From positions 1 through 45,384 of the forward strand of contig NZ_JAMFSB010000180.1 in assembly GCF_026225065.1 (NCBI RefSeq): a stretch of DNA of 45,384 bases, given 5' to 3'. Shown in pieces: positions 8,001-16,261 of this stretch. Position 1 is the first letter of the stretch. The number at the start of each line of letters is the position of its first letter. The stretch comes from Paraburkholderia sp. (GTDB taxonomy: Bacteria; Pseudomonadota; Gammaproteobacteria; Burkholderiales; Burkholderiaceae). Position numbers and translations under genes: made by a program. The notes below the pieces were generated by a model that was given only the letters and a program-made list of their open reading frames with translations, searched no databases and was not told the DNA's origin.

Positions 8001-8636
8001 TCAGTGTCGCTTCGCTGCCGCCTGGGCCGCGGCCTTCTTCTTGTCGCCGATGCGACTTTCCTGCCCCGCCATCAGCTTCGCGATGTTGCCGCGATGGCGC
8101 CAGATAAGCAGCGAGCTCATCACGACGATGGACAGGGCAATGATGTTCGCGCCGAACAGGAAGCCGTCGAAAAGCGGCGCGAACACCGCGGCCGCCAGTG
8201 CTGCCAGCGACGAATAGCGCGTAAAGAACGCCACGATCAGCCAGGTCAGCAAGGTGGCGATACCGAGCACGGGGTTGATCGCCAGCAGGACGCCCGCGGC
8301 TGTCGCGACGCCCTTGCCGCCCTTGAAGCGGAAGAACACCGGATACAGGTGGCCGAGGAACGCGGCAATCGCGGCAAGCGCAATGGCCGTATCGTCGAGT
8401 CCGTAGCGCGCGCCGAAGTGGCTGACGAGCCAGACGGCGAGCCAGCCCTTGAACGCATCGCCGATCAACGTCAGGATCGCGGCCGTCTTGTTGCCACTTC
8501 TCAGAACGTTGGTGGCGCCGGGATTCTTCGAGCCATACGAGCGCGGGTCGGCGAGGCCCATCACAGAACTCACGATCACGGCAAACGACACCGAACCGAT
8601 CAGATAAGCGACGACAGCGACGATCAGATTTTGCAT
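8001..8636 (-). CDS. plsY: Glycerol-3-phosphate acyltransferase PlsY
   Basis: A 211-residue inner-membrane protein with about five hydrophobic segments. It transfers acyl groups from acyl-phosphate to glycerol-3-phosphate, the first step of phospholipid synthesis in the PlsX/PlsY route. Diagnostic motifs are [12 protein letters not shown] (35-46) and FKGGKG (104-109). The C-terminus is a short cytoplasmic tail rich in Lys/Ala. The open frame reaches 8792 upstream, but the hydrophobic [16 protein letters not shown] start is that of the family. The next gene in this direction is yajQ, convergent. Confidence 0.95.
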   Translation of the reverse strand: MQNLIVAVVAYLIGSVSFAVIVSSVMGLADPRSYGSKNPGATNVLRSGNKTAAILTLIGDAFKGWLAVWLVSHFGARYGLDDTAIALAAIAAFLGHLYPVFFRFKGGKGVATAAGVLLAINPVLGIATLLTWLIVAFFTRYSSLAALAAAVFAPLFDGFLFGANIIALSIVVMSSLLIWRHRGNIAKLMAGQESRIGDKKKAAAQAAAKRH

Positions 8637-8846
8637 CTGGGGACTCTTATAGTTATCGGAAAGCGCAACAGGGGCGACAGGTACAGCATGCACCTCGCGG
8701 TACGAACGAAACGGCGAACATTCTACCGAACCGGGCAATCGCGGCCAGCCTCTTTTGCAGAGGGAATTCCCGAAACCGCTGGCACAACCCAAGCTTGCTT
8801 CGCGGCATCAGGCGGACCAGCCGGGTAGCCACATCTTTGACAGCCT

Positions 8847-9338
8847 TCAATCTACGCTCGCGCATTGCACCGGCTTCGCGTTCAGCAACTGCGTGAGCGC
8901 GGTGGGCGCGATGCTCACCAGAAATCCGCGCCGGCCGCCGTTCAGCCAGATCTTCTCGAGTTCGAGAATACTCGACTCCACATAGACGGGCACCACCTTG
9001 CGCGTGCCGAACGGCGACGTACCGCCGATCAGGTAGCCGGAATGCCGGTTCGCCACTTCCGGCTTGCACGGTTCCACGCGCTTCGCACCAATCTGCCGCG
9101 CAAGGTTCTTGGTGGAGACGGTACGGTCGCCGTGCATCAACACGATCAAGGGCTTGGCGTGCTCGTCTTCCATGACCAGCGTCTTGACGACGTGATGTTC
9201 GTCCACGCCGAGCTGGCGCGCCGACTCCGCGGTGCCGCCATGCTCGACATACTCGTAAGGGTGCTCTCCGAATTCGACGTCGTGACGGCGCAAAAACTGC
9301 GTCGCGGGCGTTTCGGAGACGTGTCTGGATTTGCTCAT
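8847..9338 (-). CDS. ybaK: YbaK-type Cys-tRNA(Pro)/Cys-tRNA(Cys) deacylase
   Basis: A 163-residue YbaK/EbsC-family editing protein that hydrolyses mischarged Cys-tRNA(Pro) in trans. Features: TPATQFLRRHDVEF, HGGTAESARQLGV, VVKTLVMEDE, the invariant KNLARQIGAKRV, and SGYLIGGTSPFG. The length matches E. coli YbaK. The start MSKSRHVS is chosen over a longer frame without resemblance. It lies on the same strand as plsY with a 210-bp gap that shows no gene. Confidence 0.92.
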   Translation of the reverse strand: MSKSRHVSETPATQFLRRHDVEFGEHPYEYVEHGGTAESARQLGVDEHHVVKTLVMEDEHAKPLIVLMHGDRTVSTKNLARQIGAKRVEPCKPEVANRHSGYLIGGTSPFGTRKVVPVYVESSILELEKIWLNGGRRGFLVSIAPTALTQLLNAKPVQCASVD

Positions 9339-9372
9339 CGGCGAATTGTAATGGCGGCCTGGCGCAACCGCT

Positions 9373-9390
9373 ATTGGCCGAACGGCCAAT
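9373..9390. promoter_or_regulatory. Perfect inverted repeat between xerD and ybaK
   Basis: ATTGGCC (9373-9379), GAAC, GGCCAAT (9384-9390). It lies 35 bp upstream of the ybaK start and about 140 bp after the xerD stop. No T-run follows on either strand, so a protein-binding site upstream of ybaK is as likely as a weak terminator. Confidence 0.35.
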
Positions 9391-9530
9391 TGTGCGCTCC
9401 TGGCGACCGTGGCACGATCGTTCGAAAATCACCCGGCGCAACGCCTATCGGGCACCCTATCGTTTCAAGGAGACCGCGTTGACCTTCGACTCACCTGCAT
9501 TCAACCGCACGCAACCAACCTCCACCGCCC

Positions 9531-10484
9531 TCACCCACGCGGATGATGCATCGCATGCAGCGACTTCAAACGCTCACGCGCCACATGCGTGTAAATCTGC
9601 GTGGTCGAGATATCGGTATGCCCAAGCAGCAGTTGCACAACGCGCAGATCGGCGCCGTGATTTAGCAAATGCGTCGCGAACGCGTGCCGCAACGTATGCG
9701 GCGAAAGCGGCGCATGCACCTCGGCCGCCGCCGCATGGCGCTTGATGATGTTCCAGAACTGCTGGCGCGTCATACCTTCGGCGCGGCTGGTCACGAACAG
9801 CGCATCCGTCGCACGCGCGCCCAGCAGCGCCGGCCGTGCCTCGCGCAGATAGCGCTCGATCCACGCGTGCGCCTCCTCGCCAAAAGGAATGAGGCGCTCT
9901 TTCGAGCCCTTGCCCATCACCCGCACGACGCCTTCGTTGAGCCCCACTTCCACCGTTTTCAATGTAACGAGTTCGGTGACACGCAAGCCGCTCGCGTACA
10001 TCAACTCCAGCATCGTGCGATCGCGCAGGCCGAGCGGCGTGGCGACATCCGGCGCGCCGAGCAGCGCTTCGACCTGGGCTTCGCTCAACGTCGCAGGAAA
10101 GCGCGCCGGCTGTTTGGCCGAACGGATGCGCAGTGTCGGGTCGACCGTTGCGCGGTGCTCGCGCACAGCCCATGCGTAGTAGCGCCGGAACACCGACAGC
10201 CGCCGGTTCGACGAGGTCGACTTGTCCTTCTGCCGCACCACGCTATAGGCGGTGAGATCTGCTTCGCTGGCGGTATCGAGCGAAGCATTGCGGCTCTGTG
10301 CAAGCCATTCGCAGAAGAGGCGCAGGTCGCGCCGATAGGCATCGAGCGTGTTGCGCGACAGGCCGTGTTCGAGCCATAGCGCGTCGCAGAAGGCGTCGAT
10401 CGAGGCATTGCTCGTCACGAACAACGGTGACAGAGCGGGCGTGGCGGGAACGTCGGGCGTGTCGGCAATAATCGGTTCACTCAT
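9531..10484 (-). CDS. xerD: Tyrosine recombinase XerD
   Basis: A 317-residue tyrosine recombinase. The N-terminal SAM-like core-binding domain starts near residue 28 (IDAFCDALWLEHGLSRNTL), and the catalytic domain follows from about 130. Catalytic residues visible are R168 (ASGLRVTEL), K192 (GKGSKER), H263xxR266 (HTLRHAF), H289 (LLGHTDIS) and nucleophile Y298 (QIYTH). With XerC it resolves chromosome dimers at dif. The extra ~25 N-terminal residues are Pro/Ala-rich. The start codon overlaps the stop of ogt (ATGA), indicating translational coupling. XerD rather than XerC is judged from overall pattern. Confidence 0.93.
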   Translation of the reverse strand: MSEPIIADTPDVPATPALSPLFVTSNASIDAFCDALWLEHGLSRNTLDAYRRDLRLFCEWLAQSRNASLDTASEADLTAYSVVRQKDKSTSSNRRLSVFRRYYAWAVREHRATVDPTLRIRSAKQPARFPATLSEAQVEALLGAPDVATPLGLRDRTMLELMYASGLRVTELVTLKTVEVGLNEGVVRVMGKGSKERLIPFGEEAHAWIERYLREARPALLGARATDALFVTSRAEGMTRQQFWNIIKRHAAAAEVHAPLSPHTLRHAFATHLLNHGADLRVVQLLLGHTDISTTQIYTHVARERLKSLHAMHHPRG

Positions 10485-10951
10485 GCGTACGACACACCTT
10501 CATGCGCCAGCAACCAGCGCTTGACCTCGCGGAAGAAATCATCGCCCGCGTGATGTGCAAAGCCGCCAATGCCGCCCGACGCCACCACGCGGTGACACGG
10601 AATCACCAGTGGGAAATAGTTCGAGCCGCATGCCTGACCGACCGCGCGCGGCACACTGCCCACTTCTTTGGCGAGTTGCCCGTAGGTCAACACCACACCC
10701 GGTGGAATCGCACTGATACCGGCCCACACGCGCCGCTGAAAGCCGGTGCCGATTGCAGCCAGCGGCAGATCGAAGGCTGCTGCCGGGCTCTCCAGATAGC
10801 GCTCGATCTGCCGCACAGCCTCTTTGGCGAGCGGTGTATCGGGCGCAACATTTTGCACCGGGTCCGGCAAATAAACGATCTCGCGCACCGCGTCGGCTTC
10901 GAGACGAATGCCGATCTTGCCGAACGGCGCGTCGATCACTGCATTGAACAT
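10481..10951 (-). CDS. ogt: Methylated-DNA-[protein]-cysteine S-methyltransferase
   Basis: A 156-residue DNA repair protein that removes O6-alkyl groups from guanine by irreversible transfer to its own cysteine. The active site is PCHRV (118-122, acceptor C119), preceded by the helix-turn-helix with VPRAVGQACGSN and the recognition strand TYGQLA. The size corresponds to Ogt rather than Ada. A GTG start 10 codons upstream (10981) is possible; the ATG start MFNAVIDAPFG fits homologues. The first gene of a two-gene unit with xerD (4-nt overlap). Confidence 0.93.
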   Translation of the reverse strand: MFNAVIDAPFGKIGIRLEADAVREIVYLPDPVQNVAPDTPLAKEAVRQIERYLESPAAAFDLPLAAIGTGFQRRVWAGISAIPPGVVLTYGQLAKEVGSVPRAVGQACGSNYFPLVIPCHRVVASGGIGGFAHHAGDDFFREVKRWLLAHEGVSYA

Positions 10952-11033
10952 GATGTGTTGGCCTGAAATCCTCTGAACCACTCCGGACGCGGCCCGCTGC
11001 CGCTCCAGATTTCCGCTACTTTACGCCGCCAGC

Positions 11034-12308
11034 TCAGGCGGCTTCAAGCGCCCATTCGACATGCTCGCGCACTAGCGCCGACGGATCGTCCGCACGCTGA
11101 CGCAGGGCATCGACTATCGCCGCCCGCGCGTCACCGGCCAGGCTCGCCAGATCGGCACGTAACGCATTGCCCATGCCGACCGCCAGATTGCGCAGCCACG
11201 CCTCGTAGCCAATGCGGCGAATCGCGCTGCCTTGCATGCGCGTATCGAAGTCATCAGCACTCCAGGCGAACAGTTCGACCAGCGTCGCGCGATCGAGGCC
11301 GTGCCGCACGTCGAAATCGGCAACTGGCGCCGCCTGGGCAAACTTGTTCCACGGACAGACGAGCTGGCAATCGTCACAGCCGTACACGCGGTTGCCGATC
11401 AACGGCCGCAACTCCAGTGGAATACTGCCTTTCAGTTCGATAGTCAGATAGGAGATGCAAAGCCGCGCATCGACCTTGTAAGGCGCGACGATCGCGCCAG
11501 TCGGACACGCGTCTATACAGCGCGTGCAACTGCCGCAATGCGCGCCTGGGGTTTCCGGGGCGCGCTCCGGTGTCGTCTGCGCGTCCGTCGGCAACGGCAC
11601 GTCCACGTAGATTTCGCCGAGGAAAAACAGCGACCCGGCGTCGCGTTGCAGCAACAACGTATGCTTGCCGCGCCAGCCGATGCCAGCCTTCTGCGCGAGT
11701 TCGATCTCGAGAACCGGGGCGGAATCGGTGAACACACGATAACCGTAGGCGCCGATTTCCGCTTCGATCCTGTGGGCGAGCCGCTGCAACTGACTGCGCA
11801 TGACCTTGTGATAATCGCAGCCTCGCGCGTAGATCGAGACAACAGCGGCGGACGGGTCGTTTATCCGCGCGAACTCGTCAGCGCGCCAGTTACGCGCTTC
11901 AGTGGGTTCAGTGAGCACGCTTTCGCCGAGCTTTCCAACCTCTGCCTGGTGAGGCAAACGAGAAGGTCCATAAGACAGCGAACCCCCCGGCAAATAAGCC
12001 ATCCGCGCACTGATGACGCGTCGCGTATGGGCCACAAGCTCTGCGGGCCGCGCGCGTTTCATCCCATGTTTGGCCATATAATCCATCTCGCCGTGGCAGC
12101 CCTCTTCAAGCCATGCGGCAAGACCCGCCTCGGCAGCGGAGAGATCGGTGTCGCTGATACCGATCGCCCCGAAACCTAGTTCGCGGCCCCACGCCTTGAT
12201 ACGCAGGGCAAGCGCCGCCAGCGCCGCCTCATCCAGGTGACGCATGGCGCGCGCATCGTCATCGGACGCAGGCGTGCAGGAAACGGGGGACTCCGGACTT
12301 CGGTTCAT
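11034..12308 (-). CDS. queG: Epoxyqueuosine reductase QueG
   Basis: A protein of about 424 residues that performs the last step of queuosine tRNA modification, reducing epoxyqueuosine with cobalamin and two [4Fe-4S] clusters. The ferredoxin-like cysteines are seen in CGSCTRCIDACP and GCDDCQLVCPWNKF; IGWRGKHTLLLQRDAGS and the acidic DSAPVLE segment belong to the cobalamin/substrate part. HEAT-like helices form the C-terminus. Relative to E. coli QueG there is an insertion of about 50 residues after the AYLPGG segment (around residues 105-155). ATG at 12308 is preferred to the adjacent GTG. Divergent from tsaE with only 17 bp between start codons. Confidence 0.93.
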   Translation of the reverse strand: MNRSPESPVSCTPASDDDARAMRHLDEAALAALALRIKAWGRELGFGAIGISDTDLSAAEAGLAAWLEEGCHGEMDYMAKHGMKRARPAELVAHTRRVISARMAYLPGGSLSYGPSRLPHQAEVGKLGESVLTEPTEARNWRADEFARINDPSAAVVSIYARGCDYHKVMRSQLQRLAHRIEAEIGAYGYRVFTDSAPVLEIELAQKAGIGWRGKHTLLLQRDAGSLFFLGEIYVDVPLPTDAQTTPERAPETPGAHCGSCTRCIDACPTGAIVAPYKVDARLCISYLTIELKGSIPLELRPLIGNRVYGCDDCQLVCPWNKFAQAAPVADFDVRHGLDRATLVELFAWSADDFDTRMQGSAIRRIGYEAWLRNLAVGMGNALRADLASLAGDARAAIVDALRQRADDPSALVREHVEWALEAA

Positions 12309-12325
12309 CACGCCATTTTACGAGA

Positions 12326-12895
12326 ATGCCCGACAACGCCGATCTCGCGATCCAACCACCCGCCGCGGTCCTGCTCGAGCGCCACTTTGCGCTCGCGGAC
12401 GAAGCCGCCACCAGTGCGTTCGGCGTGCGCTTCGCGGAGGCGATCGAGAGCTTGCGCAATACCGCGCAGCAAGCGCATGCCGAGAACGCCGCCGTGCACG
12501 GCTTTCAGGGTCTGCAGGTGCAATTGACCGGCGACCTCGGCGCCGGCAAAACCACGCTCGTGCGCGCAACGCTGCGCGGCCTCGGCCACACCGGGCGCGT
12601 GCGCAGTCCCACCTATACGCTCGTCGAACCGTATGCGGTTCAAAGACCCGATGGGGAACTTGAGCTCTATCACTTCGATCTGTACAGATTCACCGATCCG
12701 GCTGAATGGGCCGACGCCGGCTTTCGGGAGTACTTCGACAGCGGCGCGGTTTGCCTCGTCGAATGGCCGCAACGCGCGGGTGGCCTGCTAGGCGTACCGG
12801 ATCTAGTTTTCTCGCTCGATGTCGACGGCGACGGCCGACTGCTGGTTGCCCGGGCGTACAGCGAATCAGGAAAAGCATGTCTAGAAAGATGTTAA
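12326..12895 (+). CDS. tsaE: tRNA threonylcarbamoyladenosine biosynthesis ATPase TsaE
   Basis: A 189-residue P-loop ATPase that works with TsaB and TsaD to make t6A37 in ANN-decoding tRNAs. The Walker A GDLGAGKTT lies at 69-77, followed by the family's SPTYTLVEPY and, later, LVEWPQ. It is longer than typical TsaE (about 150) owing to an N-terminal extension of about 35 residues and an insert around residues 45-58. The gene overlaps amiC by 19 nt, suggesting co-translation; tsaE-amiC pairing is common in proteobacteria. Confidence 0.93.
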   Translation: MPDNADLAIQPPAAVLLERHFALADEAATSAFGVRFAEAIESLRNTAQQAHAENAAVHGFQGLQVQLTGDLGAGKTTLVRATLRGLGHTGRVRSPTYTLVEPYAVQRPDGELELYHFDLYRFTDPAEWADAGFREYFDSGAVCLVEWPQRAGGLLGVPDLVFSLDVDGDGRLLVARAYSESGKACLERC

Positions 12896-14430
12896 TCAAG
12901 CCATTTCGCTCGATCGAGTCCGCCGCTACCGCCTCGCATAACTGGCGGCGCCGGCAGATTCTGCGTGCCGGTGCTTCGACGCTCGTGCTCGGTCTGGCCG
13001 GGCCGCGCCTCGCCTGGGCGAGTTCGGTGCTCGGCGTGCGGGTCTGGCCGGCCCGCGACTACACGCGCGTGACAATCGAATCCGACCAGCCGCTGCAGAA
13101 CAACCAGCAATTGCTCCAGGCGCCCGACCGGTTGGTGGTGGACCTGAATGGCCTCGATCTCGACCAGGCGCTCAAGGACCTGGTCTCGAAGATCACGCCG
13201 AACGACCCGCAGATTCAGGCAGTGCGCGTTGGGCAATATCAGCCGCATGTGGTACGGATGGTGTTCGATCTGAAGGGTTCGGTGAAGCCGCAGGTGTTCG
13301 CGTTGCCGCCGGTCGGCTCGTACAAGTACCGGCTGGTGTTCGATCTGTACCCGGCGGTTGCGCCGGATCCGATGATGGACCTGCTAGCGCAGAGCGAGCA
13401 CAAGCAACAGCGTCTCGACGAAAATAACGCACCGCCTACCACGTTGAGCGGCCCCGGCACGACGCCGCCCACCGCGGACAATAGCGAAGCGTTCTTCGAC
13501 CGCTACGCGCAGGGCGACGACAACTCGCCGGATTTGCCTCATCCGCCGGTTCACACGGCACCGGCTCCTGTTCCGGTTCCCGTACCGCACGCCCTGGCGC
13601 AGGCGCCGGCGCCCAGCAAACCGCTCACGCCGCCTGGTGCGATGGCCAGCAACAACGGCGGCAACAGCCCCGACGACACCTATGCCTTCAGCACGCCGAA
13701 GTCCGGCAAGAGCAGTACGGTGCGCCTGTTGACCGTGGCGATCGATCCGGGCCATGGCGGCGAGGACCCGGGCGCGATCGGCAGCGGGGGCACTTACGAG
13801 AAGCACATCGCGCTCGACGTCGCGAAGAAACTGCGCGCGAAGATCGATGCGCAGCCGAATATGCGCTCGATGATGACGCGCGACGACGACTTCTTCGTGC
13901 CGCTCAACGTGCGCGTGCAGAAAGCACGGCGTGTCGGAGCGGATCTGTTCGTGTCGATCCACGCGGATGCGTTTACTACGCCGCTCGCACGCGGTTCGTC
14001 GGTGTTCGCGCTGTCGGAACACGGGGCTTCGAGCGCCGCGGCGCGCTGGATGGCGGACAAGGAAAATTCTTCGGACCAGATCGGCGGGATCAACATCAAG
14101 TCGGATGATGCAGCGGTCAATCGCGCGTTGTTCGATATGTCGACCACGGCGCAAATTCGCGATTCGATGCGCTATGGCAACTTCGTGCTGAACGAGATCG
14201 GCGACATCAACAAGCTGCACAAGGGCTCCGTCGAACAGGCCGGATTTGCCGTGCTGAAGGCGCCGGATATTCCGTCGATCCTCGTCGAGACCGCCTTCAT
14301 CAGCAACCCGGACGAAGAAAAACGCCTGAACGACGACGCCTATCGCGATCAGATGGCCACGGCCATCATGAAGGGGATCAAGCGGTATTTCGCGGCGAAT
14401 CCGCCGCTCGCGAAAAACCGCATGACCTAA
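12877..14430 (+). CDS. amiC: N-acetylmuramoyl-L-alanine amidase (AmiC type)
   Basis: A 517-residue periplasmic amidase that cleaves septal peptidoglycan during cell separation. A twin-arginine signal (RRR at 24-26, hydrophobic stretch to AWA near 48) targets it to the Tat pathway. An AMIN domain (about 50-160) follows, then a Pro/Ala-rich linker (about 215-270), then the Amidase_3 zinc domain: DPGHGG, the zinc-ligand glutamate in TYEKH, SIHAD and the catalytic glutamate in LVETAFISN. The start ATG has AGGAAA 7 nt upstream and lies inside the end of tsaE; a second ATG at 12889 is possible. The stop overlaps that of eamA on the other strand by 3 nt. Confidence 0.95.
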   Translation: MSRKMLIKPFRSIESAATASHNWRRRQILRAGASTLVLGLAGPRLAWASSVLGVRVWPARDYTRVTIESDQPLQNNQQLLQAPDRLVVDLNGLDLDQALKDLVSKITPNDPQIQAVRVGQYQPHVVRMVFDLKGSVKPQVFALPPVGSYKYRLVFDLYPAVAPDPMMDLLAQSEHKQQRLDENNAPPTTLSGPGTTPPTADNSEAFFDRYAQGDDNSPDLPHPPVHTAPAPVPVPVPHALAQAPAPSKPLTPPGAMASNNGGNSPDDTYAFSTPKSGKSSTVRLLTVAIDPGHGGEDPGAIGSGGTYEKHIALDVAKKLRAKIDAQPNMRSMMTRDDDFFVPLNVRVQKARRVGADLFVSIHADAFTTPLARGSSVFALSEHGASSAAARWMADKENSSDQIGGINIKSDDAAVNRALFDMSTTAQIRDSMRYGNFVLNEIGDINKLHKGSVEQAGFAVLKAPDIPSILVETAFISNPDEEKRLNDDAYRDQMATAIMKGIKRYFAANPPLAKNRMT

Positions 14431-15308
14431 CGCGCCGGTGCAAAGCGCCGCACGAACCAACCACCGAACACATTCACCATAAGACCCGCCATCACCAGAG
14501 CGGCGCCGGCTATTTGCGGCGTCGTCAGATGCTCGTCCAGAAACACCGAGGCTGATGCAAGCCCCACAATCGGCACCAGCAGCGAGAATGGCGCCACCTG
14601 GCTCGCTGGATAGCGCGAGAGCAGGCGGCTCCACAAAATGTATCCCACCAGCGTCGCTATGAAGGCGAGATACACCACGGCAAAGATCGAGGTGGCGCCG
14701 ATGCCCGACAACGAGGCTGCGATTCGTTGCGGACCTTCGAAGGCGTAGGAGAGCGCGAGAAACGGCAGCGGCGGAATCAGACTTCCCCATACGACCAGCC
14801 CCACGAGGTCGACCTTGCCAACCTTCTTCGTAACAATGTTGCCCAGCGCCCACGACCCGGCCGCACACAACGTGAGCACGAAACCGGCGAGCGTCATGGC
14901 GTGGCCGCCCTGCATGCCGATCACGGCAAGACCGCCGGAAGCGATCGCCAGTCCGACGACGTTCGGCACGCGAAAGCGCTCATGCAGAAACAGCCCGGCG
15001 AAGATCAGCGTGAAGAACGCCTGCGCCTGCAGCACCAGCGACGCAAGCCCAGCAGGCATGCCGACGTACATGGCGGAAAAGAGAAACGCGAACTGGCCGA
15101 ACGAGATCGTCGCGCCGTAGGCGAAGAGCCAGCGCCACGGCATTTGCGGGCGCTTGACGAAAAACACGGCGGGCACCGCGGCAAGCGTGAAGCGCAGCGC
15201 GCCGAGCAGCATCGGCGGCACGCCGTGCAGGCCCACTTTGATCACGACAAAGTTGACGCCCCACGCAATCACCACGATCAGCGCCAGCAGCAAATCCTTC
15301 GGCGCCAT
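14427..15308 (-). CDS. eamA: EamA-family drug/metabolite exporter
   Basis: A 293-residue inner-membrane protein of ten predicted helices made of two EamA repeats. The segments WGVNFVVIKVGLHGVPP, GMPAGLASLVLQAQAFFT and VAPFSLLVPIVGLASA are very close to E. coli EamA (YdeD), which exports O-acetylserine and cysteine pathway metabolites. Substrate identity is inferred from this resemblance. The ribosome binding site GGAGACGG precedes the ATG. It lies 78 bp downstream of vapC on the same strand, but its function seems unrelated. Confidence 0.85.
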   Translation of the reverse strand: MAPKDLLLALIVVIAWGVNFVVIKVGLHGVPPMLLGALRFTLAAVPAVFFVKRPQMPWRWLFAYGATISFGQFAFLFSAMYVGMPAGLASLVLQAQAFFTLIFAGLFLHERFRVPNVVGLAIASGGLAVIGMQGGHAMTLAGFVLTLCAAGSWALGNIVTKKVGKVDLVGLVVWGSLIPPLPFLALSYAFEGPQRIAASLSGIGATSIFAVVYLAFIATLVGYILWSRLLSRYPASQVAPFSLLVPIVGLASASVFLDEHLTTPQIAGAALVMAGLMVNVFGGWFVRRFAPAR

Positions 15309-15386
15309 GGCCGTCTCCTTTGGTTTTGTCGGAAGAGAGAGTTTAGCGAATCGGTTGCTCTGATAGCCCTCGAGGACGTGACGGCT

Positions 15387-15788
15387 TCAGGCGTGCAGCC
15401 AGTTCTCGATTTTCACGCCGGGGTAAGCGGCGAAATCCCGTTCGTTATTGGTGACCAACACGACGCCCAGTGACAACGCGTGCGCCGCAATCAACTTGTC
15501 GAGTTGGTCCTTTTTGCGCTCGCGGGTGGCCTCCCGAATCGGTCCATACGCGCTTGCCGCAGCGGCGTCGAACGGCCGCACCGGAATATCTTCGATGAGC
15601 GCCGCGAGGTTACGCCGCTCACGCGCGCGGTTCGCCGAAACCGTCACACCGAACTCCAGTTCGGCGAATGTGATCGCCGACATCACCACATCGCCTACAA
15701 AGCATTCGGCAAAGCGCTCGGCAACCTGCTCGGGTTGATTCTTCATCAGGTAGATGCACATGTTGGTGTCGAGCATGTAACGCGGCAT
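15387..15788 (-). CDS. vapC: VapC-type PIN-domain ribonuclease toxin
   Basis: A 133-residue PIN-domain protein. The acidic metal-binding residues are seen in MLDTNMCIYL (D7), the AELEFG motif (E43), DQLDKLIAAHA and LVTNNERDF near the C-terminus. VapC toxins cleave RNA, often initiator tRNA or rRNA, when the antitoxin is lost. The start codon shares one base with the vapB stop (TAATG), so the two are translationally coupled. Length and motif order are normal, so the toxin appears intact. Confidence 0.93.
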   Translation of the reverse strand: MPRYMLDTNMCIYLMKNQPEQVAERFAECFVGDVVMSAITFAELEFGVTVSANRARERRNLAALIEDIPVRPFDAAAASAYGPIREATRERKKDQLDKLIAAHALSLGVVLVTNNERDFAAYPGVKIENWLHA

Positions 15789-16024
15789 TACAGGTCCTCG
15801 CGTTCGGCTTGCTCATGATCGCCGCGACCATCCGCCATGAAATCCGGCCCGAATTTCGCGAATTTCTTCAGCACGCCCGTGAGCGGTCGCCGCATCGGGC
15901 GAATACGCAATTCATCACCGACACGCTCGATTTCAACTTCGACGTCGGTACGTTCGTAAGCCAGTTCCGCAGGGATGCGCACGGCCTGCGAATTGCCGTT
16001 TCTGAAGACTTTGGTCGTATGCAT
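15788..16024 (-). CDS. vapB: VapB-type AbrB-fold antitoxin
   Basis: A 78-residue antitoxin with an N-terminal swapped-hairpin AbrB DNA-binding domain (TTKVFRNGNSQAVRIPAE, residues 3-20, then VEIERVGDELRI) and a C-terminal toxin-binding tail (LTGVLKKFAKFGPDFM). It neutralises VapC and represses the operon. The ATG has GGAAG 7 nt upstream. A longer open frame upstream runs through the promoter and is not used. Confidence 0.93.
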   Translation of the reverse strand: MHTTKVFRNGNSQAVRIPAELAYERTDVEVEIERVGDELRIRPMRRPLTGVLKKFAKFGPDFMADGRGDHEQAEREDL

Positions 16025-16045
16025 ATGGAACTTCCAACAAGGGAT

Positions 16046-16059
16046 GTACATGGATGTAC
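16046..16059. promoter_or_regulatory. Palindromic vapBC operator
   Basis: GTACAT-GG-ATGTAC is a perfect 6-bp inverted repeat covering the end of the -10 box and the predicted start of vapBC transcription, the usual place for VapBC autorepression. Two further short palindromes, ACACGTGT (16088-16095) and GTGTACAC (16094-16101), lie just upstream of the -35. Confidence 0.65.
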
Positions 16060-16086
16060 TATAGATCGCAAATGACATAATGTAAA
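16058..16086 (-). promoter_or_regulatory. vapBC promoter
   Basis: On the minus strand: TTTACA (16086-16081), a 17-bp spacer, TATAGT (16063-16058). Each box matches the sigma-70 consensus in five of six positions at ideal spacing. The region is visibly more AT-rich than its surroundings. Confidence 0.75.
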
Positions 16087-16261
16087 TACACGTGTGTACA
16101 CGTTCGGCGACTCATCTTGTGGGAACGACCAGCCTCGATAATGGAGATGCGCAGTCACATGTGGCGGCAAAGGCGGCTCGCTGAGGAAAGTCATGCTCCC
16201 CAAACAGCATCCTCCCCCACACACCAGTAGAATGACCCCATCCTCCCTAACGAGCGTGACC

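Noticed and set aside
13384..14868. 494-residue minus-strand open frame
   Set aside because: Antisense to amiC and part of eamA in another frame; Arg-rich translation without domains.
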